From the NCBI GenBank assembly GCA_012184525.1, contig WOFQ01000059.1:161381-225380 (forward strand): a DNA stretch of 64,000 nucleotides, written 5' to 3'. This DNA comes from Xenoacremonium recifei (taxonomy: Eukaryota > Ascomycota > Sordariomycetes > Hypocreales > Nectriaceae). The notes under the pieces are model-generated. The model searched no databases. It was not told the origin of the DNA and was given only the letters and a program-made list of their open reading frames with translations. A program made the position numbers and the translations under genes. This document shows positions 34,234 to 44,561 of this stretch, piece after piece; position 1 is the first letter of the stretch; every line of letters starts with the position of its first letter.

Positions 34234-36269
34234 TCAGGGTCTAACCAGACAACCATCAAAGAAAGAATGCACGCCTTTGCTATCTCCGAGCGAACTGATC
34301 CGCGACATATCTTCAAAAGCATTAATAATTGCGCGTTAGATAAGATTACTAACTCACATTGATCAGGCCGTACAATTATGATAGCCCCGAGCTGCGGATT
34401 AATACCATACAACCTGAAAAGTTCCCCAAAGCCGGGCGTCTTGTCGCTTGGATCATCAATGAAGACCTTAGTCAGGCCTACAATCAATCATTGTTTAGCC
34501 ATTGCTCGCTCACTATTTCTGTACCATCATGAAACAAGAAAGGAGAGCGTGTAAGTTGCTTACTTCTGAGTTTCAATTTGCCAACTCGTGGTTTGAACAA
34601 AGCTGGTATCTCATTTGTATCCACATCCTCCCGTTTGGTGTGAAGAACCAGAGCAGCATTAATGATGCTGTCTAAATCTTTTGTCTCAGCTGTTAAGTCC
34701 TGAATGGACTTTTCCAGCAGAATAGAGGTCTACTCAGGTCAAGCAGTTAGTGTTGTACAGCAATCAGGTCATATGGTCAGCCACTAACCGACGCCAGCGT
34801 TTTCCAGCCGCTACTGGCCAGATTGCCGTCAGCGAATACAAGAATGTGCCAACGTCCATCGGAGGGCACTGCATTCACTATCTGCATGGGACGAGCATCA
34901 CACAAGCGAGTGACAAGGGCGCTAGGGAGCCGCATGCCAACTGTCAAGTTCGTGGCCAACTTGGCATCGGTATCCAATGATGGTTGGGTTAGTATCGAAG
35001 CAGAATACTTTGTGACTAAACCTGCGGTATATCGACCAGCCTGAACGAACTTTTCCCTGAACTGCTCGTCGGTGATGCCGTTATCTTGGCGGTATGATGT
35101 GTTAAACAACTTAGTGAAGGACCGATCAAAGTTGATCAAGTCTGTCGCAGTTTGCTGCCGCTCCAACACATAGGTATCTAGAAGATGAGGTGGCGCTAGG
35201 CCTGTCAAGATGTGTCCTAGTTTCCAACCAATATTATATCCGTCTTGGAGACTGACATTCATTCCCTGGCCAGCCTTTGGTGAATGTGTATGGCAGGCAT
35301 CGCCGGTTAGGAATACACGATTGGATTCGGTAAAGTAGTCAGCTAGACGCTGCCCGATTTTATACACCGACCACCAGGCCGTCTCAGCAACCTCGAAAAT
35401 ATATGGTTGGAATACGAGTTTAGCTCGATTCTGAAGGTAGTCAAGGTTGACCTCGCTGACTACCTTGCCTGGAAGCTCGACGTATAAGCGCACCAAAGAG
35501 TCTCCTTCTCTTGGAATTATAAGAATGTTGCCAGCCGTCGAATTGAGAACCGCCTTTTTTCGAATATCGGGGAAGTCAGTATGAAGATAAATGTCCATGA
35601 CACCCCATACAGCGTCGGTACTGTCACCCATCATCTTGAAGCCAAGCGATTTGCGTACAGTACTGTGCGCTCCATCGCACCCATGTTCATGAAGTTAGGG
35701 CAAAATTCCTTAATTATAGGTCAGGGCTGTTAGCAACTTACTAGCACATATTCAGCTTCGTAAGTACAAGCAACCCCGTCTTTCAGTGCCGTCACTTTGC
35801 AAGGATACGGATCATCGTTTTCTGGGTTGCTCGTGGGGCTAAGGACCTTGACATCTTGAACGTCGCACTTATAATCAATCCAGTCGCTATTGTTACCGCG
35901 CAGTCGAGTGACTTCTTGAATCATGATCTCATTTGTTCTTGCCTGGTTCAAGATAACGTGCGGCTGGTGAGTGAGTCCGGGTTCTGTGTCTGGGCCAACT
36001 CCGGTACGCTGTATGAAGCCGCTTTGACCTGATGCCCAGAATGCTAGTTCCATGACATGATACGCTTCTTTGAGCAGCCGTTCCGATATTCCAAGAGCCT
36101 CGAAGATCTCGACTGTCCGGCATTGCACTCCATCTGCTTGGCCGATTTGAAGTGGTCCGTCTCTGCGTTCCAGCACCTTGAAGCTGACGCCAAATCGGGC
36201 AAGCCAGATAGCAGCGCTGAGGCCAGCTGATCCGCTTCCACAAATCAGAACTTTGGTTTTGTGAGACAT
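34234..36269 (-). pseudogene. Phenol 2-monooxygenase-like FAD hydroxylase with a lost splice acceptor
   Basis: Exons on the complement: 36269-35742, 35682-34789, 34729-34564, 34477-34358, 34310-34234 (594 aa if joined so). Exon 1 has the FAD fold (VLICGSGSAGLSAAIWLARFG). Exon 2 has the second FAD motif (VFLTGDACHTHSPKAGQGMN). The last three exons form the thioredoxin-like C-terminal domain of phenol hydroxylases, ending GCLVRP. Introns 2-4 are GT-AG. Intron 1 has a good donor (GTAAGT) and CTAAC, but the join needed to restore the conserved GCDGAHSTVR lies after AT, not AG. No nearby AG keeps the frame. I infer a G-to-T loss of the acceptor, or an unusual splice. Its upstream region carries one CGG-N7-CCG site. 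Confidence 0.75.
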
Positions 36270-36495
36270 GATTCTGTGTGGTAGGCGTACCGCTTGATCG
36301 AGGACAAGTGAAGAAGAGAAAGATTGAAAAGTGCTTCGACGTTGGGATACGATGGAGGCATCGGATGCTGCTGGCAAATCTACTCATGCGGACTCCGTAC
36401 TCCGTATGGAGTACTCGGAACTCGGAATACTTCGTAGTTGGGGAAGATGCGGGGAGAATTGCACCAATACGCCTCAAGATTCCTCGGGGGACTAA

Positions 36496-36508
36496 CGGAT
36501 CTGACCCG
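36496..36508. promoter_or_regulatory. CGG-N7-CCG site upstream of the phenol-hydroxylase-like gene
   Basis: CGGATCTGACCCG, 227 bp upstream of the ATG at 36269. Spaced inverted CGG half-sites are the usual form of Zn2Cys6 binding sites. It shares CGGATC with other sites in this cluster. The surrounding 36270-36964 contains no gene, only a TACTCCGTA copy at 36398-36406. Confidence 0.5.
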
Positions 36509-36964
36509 ATAGTGCAACTGAGCCCTGCCGGCAAGAATTTTCGGCAGTTTTGATTGGTCTCGGGAAGTATGATCGGGAAATGTAATTTGGAGTTAGCTTT
36601 GCATGTGAATTGGGAAAGGGATCGTGTTTGCCTGATTGCAGTCTGCTTGCTAGCCTACGGTCGAGAAACTCTTCGAGATCCAACTTAGAGGCGGGTGTAT
36701 ATGGCTATGACCGGCAAGATTAAACTAGGCGTTTCGAAGAAAAATAAGACAAGATCAGGATCAGGGTTTTAGCCAAACATATATCTCATCACATTCGGTT
36801 ACTCAATCATGAAGAATTATGCGTGAAGCATTTATATTTCTCTGGCCTGTATTTTCTCATCTCCACATAACCCCTTGCACTTGTGGATTTATTTTACAGT
36901 GTATTCTTCCTGAAATCCAAAATAATAGTCACCTGCATAGCTTGAGTATGATACGCGCCATGTT

Positions 36965-38800
36965 CTACGTCGAAATTCGGAGGAAATTCATTACGTGATC
37001 TCGAAGCATTGAGACATACCGACCGAAATGTTCGCTGCCGGTCAGCTTCCAATACGCAAGTGCTGCAACGAGCCAGAGTCCCCCAACCATGAACAGACTC
37101 TTGAACACCAAGCGCAAGTTGAAATATTTCTTCTTTTCAGGTACCTATCATTGTGTGAGTAGAGTGAGCAGAGCTGATGCAGGAAACTTACCGAGATTTT
37201 CCAATCATTCCAGGTTGGAAACAGGCTTCGATACCAGAAGTGGGCTTGCGAGTACGGATAGCTCATTGCATTCCACACTTTGGTGTTCTTGCTGTCGCTC
37301 TGAATATACCAACTCTGACAGCCAGAGTTCCAAACTGTTTTGCTCAAGTCATCTTGCAAACGATTGACATATTCCTCCTCAGCATTTCTCTTGAGCTCCA
37401 CAACACCGTTCTCTGAGTGTAAAGCTGGCTTAATGATCCGCAAAGCATAGTTGATCGAGTTTTCAGCAGCCATGATGGCAGAGGTATGACCAGTAGCAGC
37501 ATTTGGGCCTATCAAATCAGCATTATATTCTCTTCAGTGACGTGTTCAATCTGTACTGACCAAGAAGAATGAAGAAGTTTGGAAACCCACTCAAAGCAGA
37601 GCAGTTATAAGCCTCAGCGCCACCAAAGGATTCCCAATGCTGGTTGAGATTTCCTTCCCGGCCGACAACTTCAATATTGCTGAGAAACGTGTTTGTCACG
37701 TAGCCGTTGGCAAGGACAATAACGTCAGCTTTGATGAGCCCTTCCTTTGTTCGAACGCCCTCCGGCACAATCTCGATACCAGGTTCATTGGTCAACGTGA
37801 GTTTATCCGAGTGCAAACACCCTAGGTAACCCGAATCGAAGATTCTTCGTTTGCAGCCAACCTCAAAGTCCGGGATCAACATATCATGGTACTTTGTTGG
37901 TGCAGTGTTTCTCATATACTTTTCAGCTTGGACACGGCGTCGCTTGCGGAACGCTGCACCGGCCTTGGTCATGGGGAAGCCTCGCAGCTCGTTCTCAGCT
38001 GCAAGAAATATGATAAAGCGTTGGAGACTCATGGCTCCAGGAGCCCACTTAAAGAAGGTGCGCATGGCAGTTGTGTATGCGCTGTCAATGGGAGGGAGAA
38101 TCCAGTGCCTAGCTCGAATCATCTGTGTCAGATGCTTCGTCTTCTCGGCGATGGACGGAACAATCTGGGCAGCAGTACAGCCATTGCCGATGACAATCAC
38201 ATCCTTCCCTTCAATCTCAATGTCAGACCTCCATCTGGAAGGATGGAAGATTGATCCTCGAAAAGTCTCGGCCCCAGGGATATCGAGCTCCCGTGGCTGG
38301 ACCAGCTGACCAGATGCAGCAAAGAGAAACTGGCATTCGTGCGTGTAGACATGATCTGTTTTGTTGTGGCGCACATATAGCCTCCATCGATTCTTTTGAG
38401 CAATCCATTCGCATTTCTCGACGTTAACGCCGAATGCCATCTTGGGTGGCAGGTCATATTTCTCTGCAACCCGATTGAGATACTCCCATAGTTCGTCATG
38501 GGAAGGAAGAAGACGAGTCCAATTTGGATTGGGTTCGAACGAAAAACTGTACAACGGACTGGGGACATCGCAAGCAGCGCCTATCTCGTCAGTCGCTGTC
38601 CATCCATATGGTAGTGATAGCTTACCAGGATACTGATTGGTGTACCATGTCCCTCCAAGCTGACTATGTCTTTCAAAGAAGACGATGTCTGTAATGTTAT
38701 ACCATCTCTGCAATGTTGCACCAAGCCCGATAGCTGAAAAGCCGGTTCCAATGCAGGCGAACTGGCTGTAGTTCTCTCGCATGTCGATTTTGGACCCCAT
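36965..38800 (-). CDS. Baeyer-Villiger-type flavin monooxygenase
   Basis: Exons 38800-38626, 38580-37561, 37508-37192 and 37144-36965 (complement), 563 aa; an in-phase ATG at 38893 would add 31. The first intron is 45 bp, in frame, and its removal joins YPG to AACDVPSPLYSFSF, the conserved BVMO segment. FAD motif GTGFSAIGLG, then ERHSQLGGTW. The fingerprint region reads FRGSIFHPSRW where BVMOs have FxGxxxHxxxW, so it fits. The NADPH motif is VIVIGNGCTAAQIVP. A hydrophobic C-terminal segment (LFMVGGLWLVAALAYW) suggests membrane association. The enzyme would insert oxygen next to a ketone to give an ester or lactone. Two CGG-N7-CCG sites lie upstream. Confidence 0.88.
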
Positions 38801-39083
38801 ACTAGCAAACACAACCGTCGCTCTCGACCTAAGGGCTCTCGGTAGATGAAAGAGACTTGGGTTGTAGAATTGTACAGATATATGATCAGCCAAAGCTCAA
38901 CCTTGCCGCCAGCTAGCTAGCTATGTAAGGCGATGGAAGCTAGTGAGTCTGTGCCGAGGCTGCACTAGAATCCTCCCCCTTCCCCGCATCCGTGCCACGT
39001 TTCAACAGATATCTAAGGTCATTTTGCGGAGTGAAGCCTATGTCCCCGGGCTTGGCATGCATGGAGATGTACATACCAGTTCC

Positions 39084-39147
39084 CGGGTTCGTTCCGACAC
39101 CTCCTCCTTTGCAATGGAATAGGTCCGATGATGGCGGATTGGTTCCG
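39084..39147. promoter_or_regulatory. Paired CGG-N7-CCG sites upstream of the BVMO gene
   Basis: CGGGTTCGTTCCG at 39084-39096 and CGGATTGGTTCCG at 39135-39147, 51 bp apart start to start. They lie about 290-340 bp upstream of the BVMO ATG. They share the ending GTTCCG with the P450/esterase site at 43060. Confidence 0.55.
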
Positions 39148-39450
39148 ACCCGACGCTGGTCTCTCAACGAAGCTCATATCATGGTCAAATTGGGTAGCCA
39201 GATGAGGGAGCGAGGGAGACTGGGTAGAGGTGTTGATTTCTTAGAGTATGTGTGCCGAGCGCGACAGTGCGAGAGCGTCAGGTCAACAATAAGTCAAACC
39301 AATGTTTACCATCAACCATTCTGTCACAAAGCCAGTCATTTCGTTCATTCTTTTTACCCTAAACTATCCATTTGTTTAATCTATACTCGTTATAAAAAAG
39401 AGTATGCGTAACCCCACTGCTTGCCATACAGCCATCGCCCATCATCGTAG

Positions 39451-40643
39451 CTACTGAACCAGTTTCCCTGTTTTGGGGTCAACCTTCTGTCTTCCTCTGA
39501 AATCCACTCCCAGTCCTTTTGTGGCTTCACGGATAATACGCCAGAGCCACTCTGGGCCTCCTCGCTAACAAATAGTTAGCTTTGTTGTTACGGTCTCTAA
39601 GCAGTCGGAACTTACGAGACTGGCGACGTATCTCATAATACCAGGCATGTAGATTGTTTTGCCATAGCCGCTATAAAGGATATCTGCGATAGAGTCGCTG
39701 ACGGTCTCTACATCCAACAATGGAAAAAGGAAATGCGACTGTCTTGTCTCTCCTTTGAACAATGGAGTCCGGATGAAGCTAAGAACAGCAAGCGAAAGCC
39801 GAACGCATGGGGCCGCGTGCTCGAGCTTCAGTTCTAATTGTAGGGCCTGAGAATATGTCAGTGGCTGGAGCCTGAAGTTACTTGATTGATGTGTTCTTTT
39901 CTTGACAGAGTGAAAGTTCTTGCCTCGTGTAATGCAATCAAACCTGCCTTGGTAGCAGCATAATCGGCGACCTTGCTTGGTGGCAGGAAGGCACTCATTG
40001 AAGAAACATTGAAAACGTGCCCATGGTCTCGTCGTGCCATTTCGGGAAGAAACTCTTTGGCTAAAAGGAATGGTGCCATCATGTTGGTGTTTATAGTGAG
40101 CTCAACATCACTGTGTGGACCGTCGCAAACTGTTGTACCGCGGGAAATACCAGCGTTATTCACCAGCACTGTAGGATGACCAACCTCGTTTCTGATCTTG
40201 TCGCATAACGGCCGAATCAGTGAGGGGTTGCTCAAGTCACACTGGTAATACTTGATACGAGAGTGCTCTGCGGGTTTCCAGGACAATGGGACATAGTCGA
40301 TGATGACGATCCGAGTTAGGCTGTTCCGGTGATATAGCTGTTGAGCTAGGCTCGCGCCAATACCACTGCTTCCTCCAGTAATAACAACCACTTCTCTGTC
40401 CCAGTTCCATTTTCGACTGTCTGTCCAATTGTTGTTAAACCCCCTGTTGAGATAATCTGTCAAAGACAAGGCAAAACTGAGTACGGCAAGGACATAAAGT
40501 CCCGGCCTGAGAACCCCGAGCTGTTGAGCTGATACAAAATTACCGCCTAGGGCAACAGGGATTGTTATCGTGGGGTTAAGGAATGATTTTCTAGCTACGC
40601 GAGCCACAAAGTCGATTGTGAAGCCTTCACGTGGGAGGATCAT
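39451..40643 (-). CDS. Membrane-associated SDR (SDR16C/retinol-dehydrogenase-like)
   Basis: Exons 40643-39924, 39846-39616 and 39564-39451 (complement), 354 aa. Intron 1 is GC-AG (GAG|GCAAGA...CTCAG) and joins HEALQLELK as in related SDRs; intron 2 is GT-AG. A hydrophobic N-terminal segment (LRPGLYVLAVLSFALSL) precedes the Rossmann fold. Motifs: VVVITGGSSGIGASLAQQLY, NNAGIS, NVSSMSAF and YAATK. The C-terminal DFRGRQKVDPKTGKLVQ is typical of fungal members. These enzymes interconvert lipophilic alcohols and ketones or aldehydes at membranes with NAD(P)H. In this cluster it could make the ketone used by the BVMO (inference). Two CGG-N7-CCG sites lie upstream. Confidence 0.87.
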
Positions 40644-40795
40644 TTTGTCAAAATTATAATAGAGAAAATTAATGTTGTCTCCGATGTACCGTATTACAAA
40701 AGGACAGTAAATATGGTTGAATAACTGCATATGTTGGTGAGATACTGGCTACGCTAGACCTTAGACTTTCCGTTGCGGAACGGATCATGTTCGAT

Positions 40796-40824
40796 CGGGA
40801 TTCTTCCGTCTCGGGGTACTCCCG
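40796..40824. promoter_or_regulatory. Two CGG-N7-CCG sites upstream of the SDR gene
   Basis: CGGGATTCTTCCG at 40796-40808 and CGGGGTACTCCCG at 40812-40824. A near match with TCG as the second half (CGGATCATGTTCG) is at 40781. They lie about 150-180 bp upstream of the SDR ATG. Confidence 0.5.
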
Positions 40825-41167
40825 GGACATCTACGATATGACATGAATCACGAATTGCAACGAACCGAGGCATTCTGAGGCAGGATTTGCATATGATTCC
40901 CTATCTGAAAGTGTTTATCTGTCTCTCATACAAAGCGAAATGTTTCGGGCTTAGCTTGCGAGCAAGGTTTCATGCGGCTCGCTGGCTTACGCTATTGGAT
41001 CGAGTTGACAATAGCCTGGCACAGGTGAAGACGCGAGACAAGACAGTCATAGCTTTCTAAGGCTAACTTGGTATTCCTTACTCTAATATTACCCTGTAAT
41101 TATAATGATTTCTACTTCTTGCTATTGATCCTCCAGGTGAAAATAGATGGCGTCTGTATAACCCAGC

Positions 41168-42866
41168 TTATATGGCTTTGGCATCTTCCACGACGCCGTC
41201 TTTAGTTGCCGCTTCGACAATCAAACTCTCGTAGTCCTTGCTCCTAATGCTTGCCTTAACCGGGAACGGTTCTTCCGTCGACTCAAGGTTGAGAATCTTC
41301 GGATTGTACGGGCCGTTCTAGATTGAGAAACGTCAGCCTTTTGAATTAATACCCACGAAACTTTCGGTACCAACCGCTTTATAGTCCACGCATTGAACCA
41401 ATCTTGCAATGTTGAGGAACAAACTCCTTTGCGCCAGACGGTAGCCCACACAGATACGTCTCCCTCCACCAAATTGCCAGAGGCCATGCGCAATGTCCGT
41501 CTCGTGACCGTTTAACCACCTCTCTGGGAAAAAGGCTTCTGGGTTTTCGCATTCACTCCCCACAACGACCTCATTGATCACAAATCCAGTTCCAGCAGGG
41601 AAGCGATAACCTTCGAATTCGATGTCTTGAGATGCTGTATGATCCGGCGTCAGAACAAATATTGGGCGCCAACGCAAAACCTCCTTTGCCATGGCACATA
41701 TATAGGGCAGCTCGTTCATGTCTGACAACCTCGGCAGACGAGCATCCTTCCCTGTGCCGCAAACTTGGTCGACTGCATCTCTGGCCTTTTTGAACACTTC
41801 AGGATACTCGAGGGCGGCCATGACCATGATGTTAAGAGCTTCCCGCGTAGTGTCGCTACCTGCCTCAATCAATTGCATTGCCAGATACATGCAATCTTCA
41901 TCGTTCCCTTTGTATCTGGTGTCTTCGTGGAGGAGAACGTCTCTCACAAATGACGGTGGCGCGATCCCGGCCTCGACCTCTTTTCTTACCGGTGCCCACC
42001 ACGAGTTATAGACGTTGTAGTTCCACTCGCCGAGAGCTTCCCAGTGAGGCCGCCAGACTTGAAGCATCTTTGGTAGTTTTGCGAGATCTGGAAACCAGTC
42101 TATGACGCTGGAACCGATGCTGCCAACGAAGAAGGTTACGCAATTCTGGAGGTCGGCTAGTTCTTTGGTAGACTTGACAAGGCGTTCGCCTAGGACGATT
42201 CGATGAACAACAGAGTTGGCGTATCGATAATGGTGCTTATACCACATGGCAGGCTTGAACAGATACTCTGCCATCATCTGTGTGCTCTCGAGCTCCTGCC
42301 ATTCTCCGTACTGAGTTAAAGCGTGACCGTTGAGCAACGTGTGCATTACTCGGCGCCGCTCCGCCCAGGTCTCCTGAGGAAGAATCAGAGATCTCCCATC
42401 ATGACTGACGATACCACTCGAGATTGGCATAGGAGACCTGGTACTCGTGGCACTGCCCCGCTTGGCAATAATCTCAGAGACGACGCGGTGGCTATTTAAG
42501 AAGATCCATGTTTTGGAGCCAATGTGGCATGTTGTCATCTCGCCATAGGTACCAATCTCGCGCAACTACAAATCGGCTTAGTTTTAAAGTCTGAAATAAG
42601 AGGCTGAAACTCACAAGTTTGTGATATGGGTCATGACGACCTCGTGCTAGGTAGGGCATCATCCCGAAAAGAAGGGGTACCCCTGTCGGACCAGGCGGTA
42701 GGAGAGACCTTCGACCATCTTTGAGTCGCTTCTTCCCATCTGGTTTGAAGTACACTGTGAGCGCGACTAGAAACACAGCGATTCCAAGTGCTGCAGTGAG
42801 CGCCCACGATAGATATCTATGATTGGCGTGGAAGTGGTGGATGTAATTGCGGATGAAGATGAACAT
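41168..42866 (-). CDS. Cytochrome P450 monooxygenase
   Basis: Exons 42866-42615, 42565-41375 and 41317-41168 (complement) give 530 aa. The end of exon 2 could instead be at 41360 (GTGGGT donor, 39-bp intron), adding GTESF. N-terminal membrane anchor YLSWALTAALGIAVFLVALTV, then the proline hinge LLPPGPTGVP. I-helix EAGSDTTRE, ExxR as KEVLRWRP, and the haem loop FGGGRRICVG with its cysteine ligand. Fungal class II microsomal enzyme; it would hydroxylate a lipophilic substrate with a P450 reductase. Divergent from the esterase across a 327-bp promoter holding two CGG-N7-CCG sites. Confidence 0.92.
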
Positions 42867-43006
42867 CGTGGCGGTAGTGGAAACAACGGATAGTCTACTA
42901 AGGCTTCCTCAGAATTTTACCGGAAATCTTTTGTTCTTGAAGTCCGAAATGACCTTCAACCCATTTCCTATCGGGTCTGATTTGTATTCAGTGATCCCCG
43001 ACTGGT

Positions 43007-43072
43007 CGGAAGGTTTCCGGCTAGCGATGATCTCGGGTAAGCATTGGTATGACCGGAGTCGGATCTGTTCCG
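43007..43072. promoter_or_regulatory. Paired CGG-N7-CCG sites in the P450/esterase divergent promoter
   Basis: CGGAAGGTTTCCG at 43007-43019 and CGGATCTGTTCCG at 43060-43072, 53 bp apart. They sit in the middle of the 327 bp between the P450 ATG (42866, minus) and the esterase ATG (43193, plus), so one pair could serve both genes. Confidence 0.6.
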
Positions 43073-43192
43073 TTATCCCGTTCTCCCGTCGACAGGTTCA
43101 CCCAGTCTGTATGCCTAGAGCTCGTTCCTCGCTCGAGTATCATTCTCTGTAATATCTCCAACCCGTACACACAAATATAGGGTCATATAGCA

Positions 43193-44407
43193 ATGGCTCT
43201 CAAAATTTCCTTCTTCGAGAAACTTGGTCTAGCGATCCGGCTTATTGGTATCTGTAAGGCCTGTTTACCATCGGCTAATGATTGATTCAAACCTAACATA
43301 AATTCAGTGCCCTTTCGGATTTTCTTCAGCATCATGCGCACTGTCCTCATGGCACGCAATCGTGGACTCCCTGTCAAGCCTTACATCTATTGCGCCGTTC
43401 TGGGGGAGATTTTAAAGAGTCTCCCACCGCGCCAGATGCAATTCTTAGCTCCCTCAACGAGAGATACCTACAAGTCATGGATGGAAAAAATGGCTGCTGC
43501 TCCGCGACATGATATTGGTCGATATACTGACCGGTTGAGTTGCGATATCGAGGAACTTGAAGACGGCAAACCGGCGCTTCTCTGGCTTGGCGATCGACAC
43601 AAAGCAAAGAAGTTTGTCTTTTTCCTGCATGGCGGTGGCTACATAGCGCCACTTACACCCGGACACTTGGAATGGTGTTGGCGCGCGTACGTAGCTGCTG
43701 GCATTGAGGCGGGCATGGAGACGGCAGTGGCGGTGTTGGAATACTCGCTTTGCCCTGGGAGCCGACATCCCAACCAGCTATGTCAAGTAGCTGCCGGCTT
43801 GGAGAAGCTCATATCGTCCGGAATCCAACCTTCACACATTGTCATAGGGGGCGATTCGGCGGGAGGAAATTTGGCGGCACAGCTCCTCTATCATTTGGTT
43901 GATCCTCATCCTGAGGCGGCGCTGATCAAACTTTCAGAGCCCATTGGAGGTTTCTTCATGGTTTCCCCTTGGCTCAGCACCAAGACAACAGATGCTTCGT
44001 TTCAAGAAAACCACGGGATTGATATGTTGACCGCGGACCACATACACGCATCCACTGCAGCCTTAATAGGCAAGGCCACGCCTTCACAACAACTTCTCGG
44101 CAGGCAAGCAAGTGCATTTCCTTTGGACCCCAGTCAAGCGCTACCTCAAGGGCTATCACGCGCCACAAAGAGGCTCTATGTCACCGTTGGGCAACACGAA
44201 GTCCTCCGCGATCAAGGAGTTGCGTTTGCTCTTGGGGTGCGGGAGCGCAACCCGGACATAGACGTGAGACTTGAGATCCAGCCTCGACAGGCCCACGATT
44301 TCATACTCCTGGAGGGTCAGGAGAGGCAGGTTGGAGAATGCATATCATCTATGAGAACCTGGATGACCGAATGGTTAGTGGGAAGCAAGGACCATCCGAG
44401 AAATTAA
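43193..44407 (+). CDS. Alpha/beta-hydrolase esterase (HSL/steryl acetyl hydrolase type)
   Basis: Two exons, 43193-43247 and 43308-44407, 384 aa. The oxyanion motif HGGG is in FFLHGGGYIAPL, the nucleophile elbow is GGDSAGGN, and a likely catalytic His is in QPRQAHDFILLEG, matching the hormone-sensitive-lipase family. A hydrophobic N-terminal region (RIFFSIMRTVLM) may act as a membrane anchor. Fungal relatives hydrolyse acetyl or short-chain esters of sterols, trichothecenes and similar metabolites. Beside a BVMO the plausible role is hydrolysis of the ester it makes (inference from context). It is the only plus-strand enzyme of the cluster core and converges on the GMC oxidase gene (154 bp between stops). 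Confidence 0.9.
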
Positions 44408-44561
44408 GTGTATATATCATATGCTTGGGATATGATCATGGTTATCTTGCTCTTTATTTCACACTGTAACCTGAGCGCCTCGGCAGTTTATGTGCTTGTA
44501 TTGTTTAAAAGTTCCGTTCACTAGCGATGAGCGTGTACTTTGCTTGTCCTGCTTATGCCTA

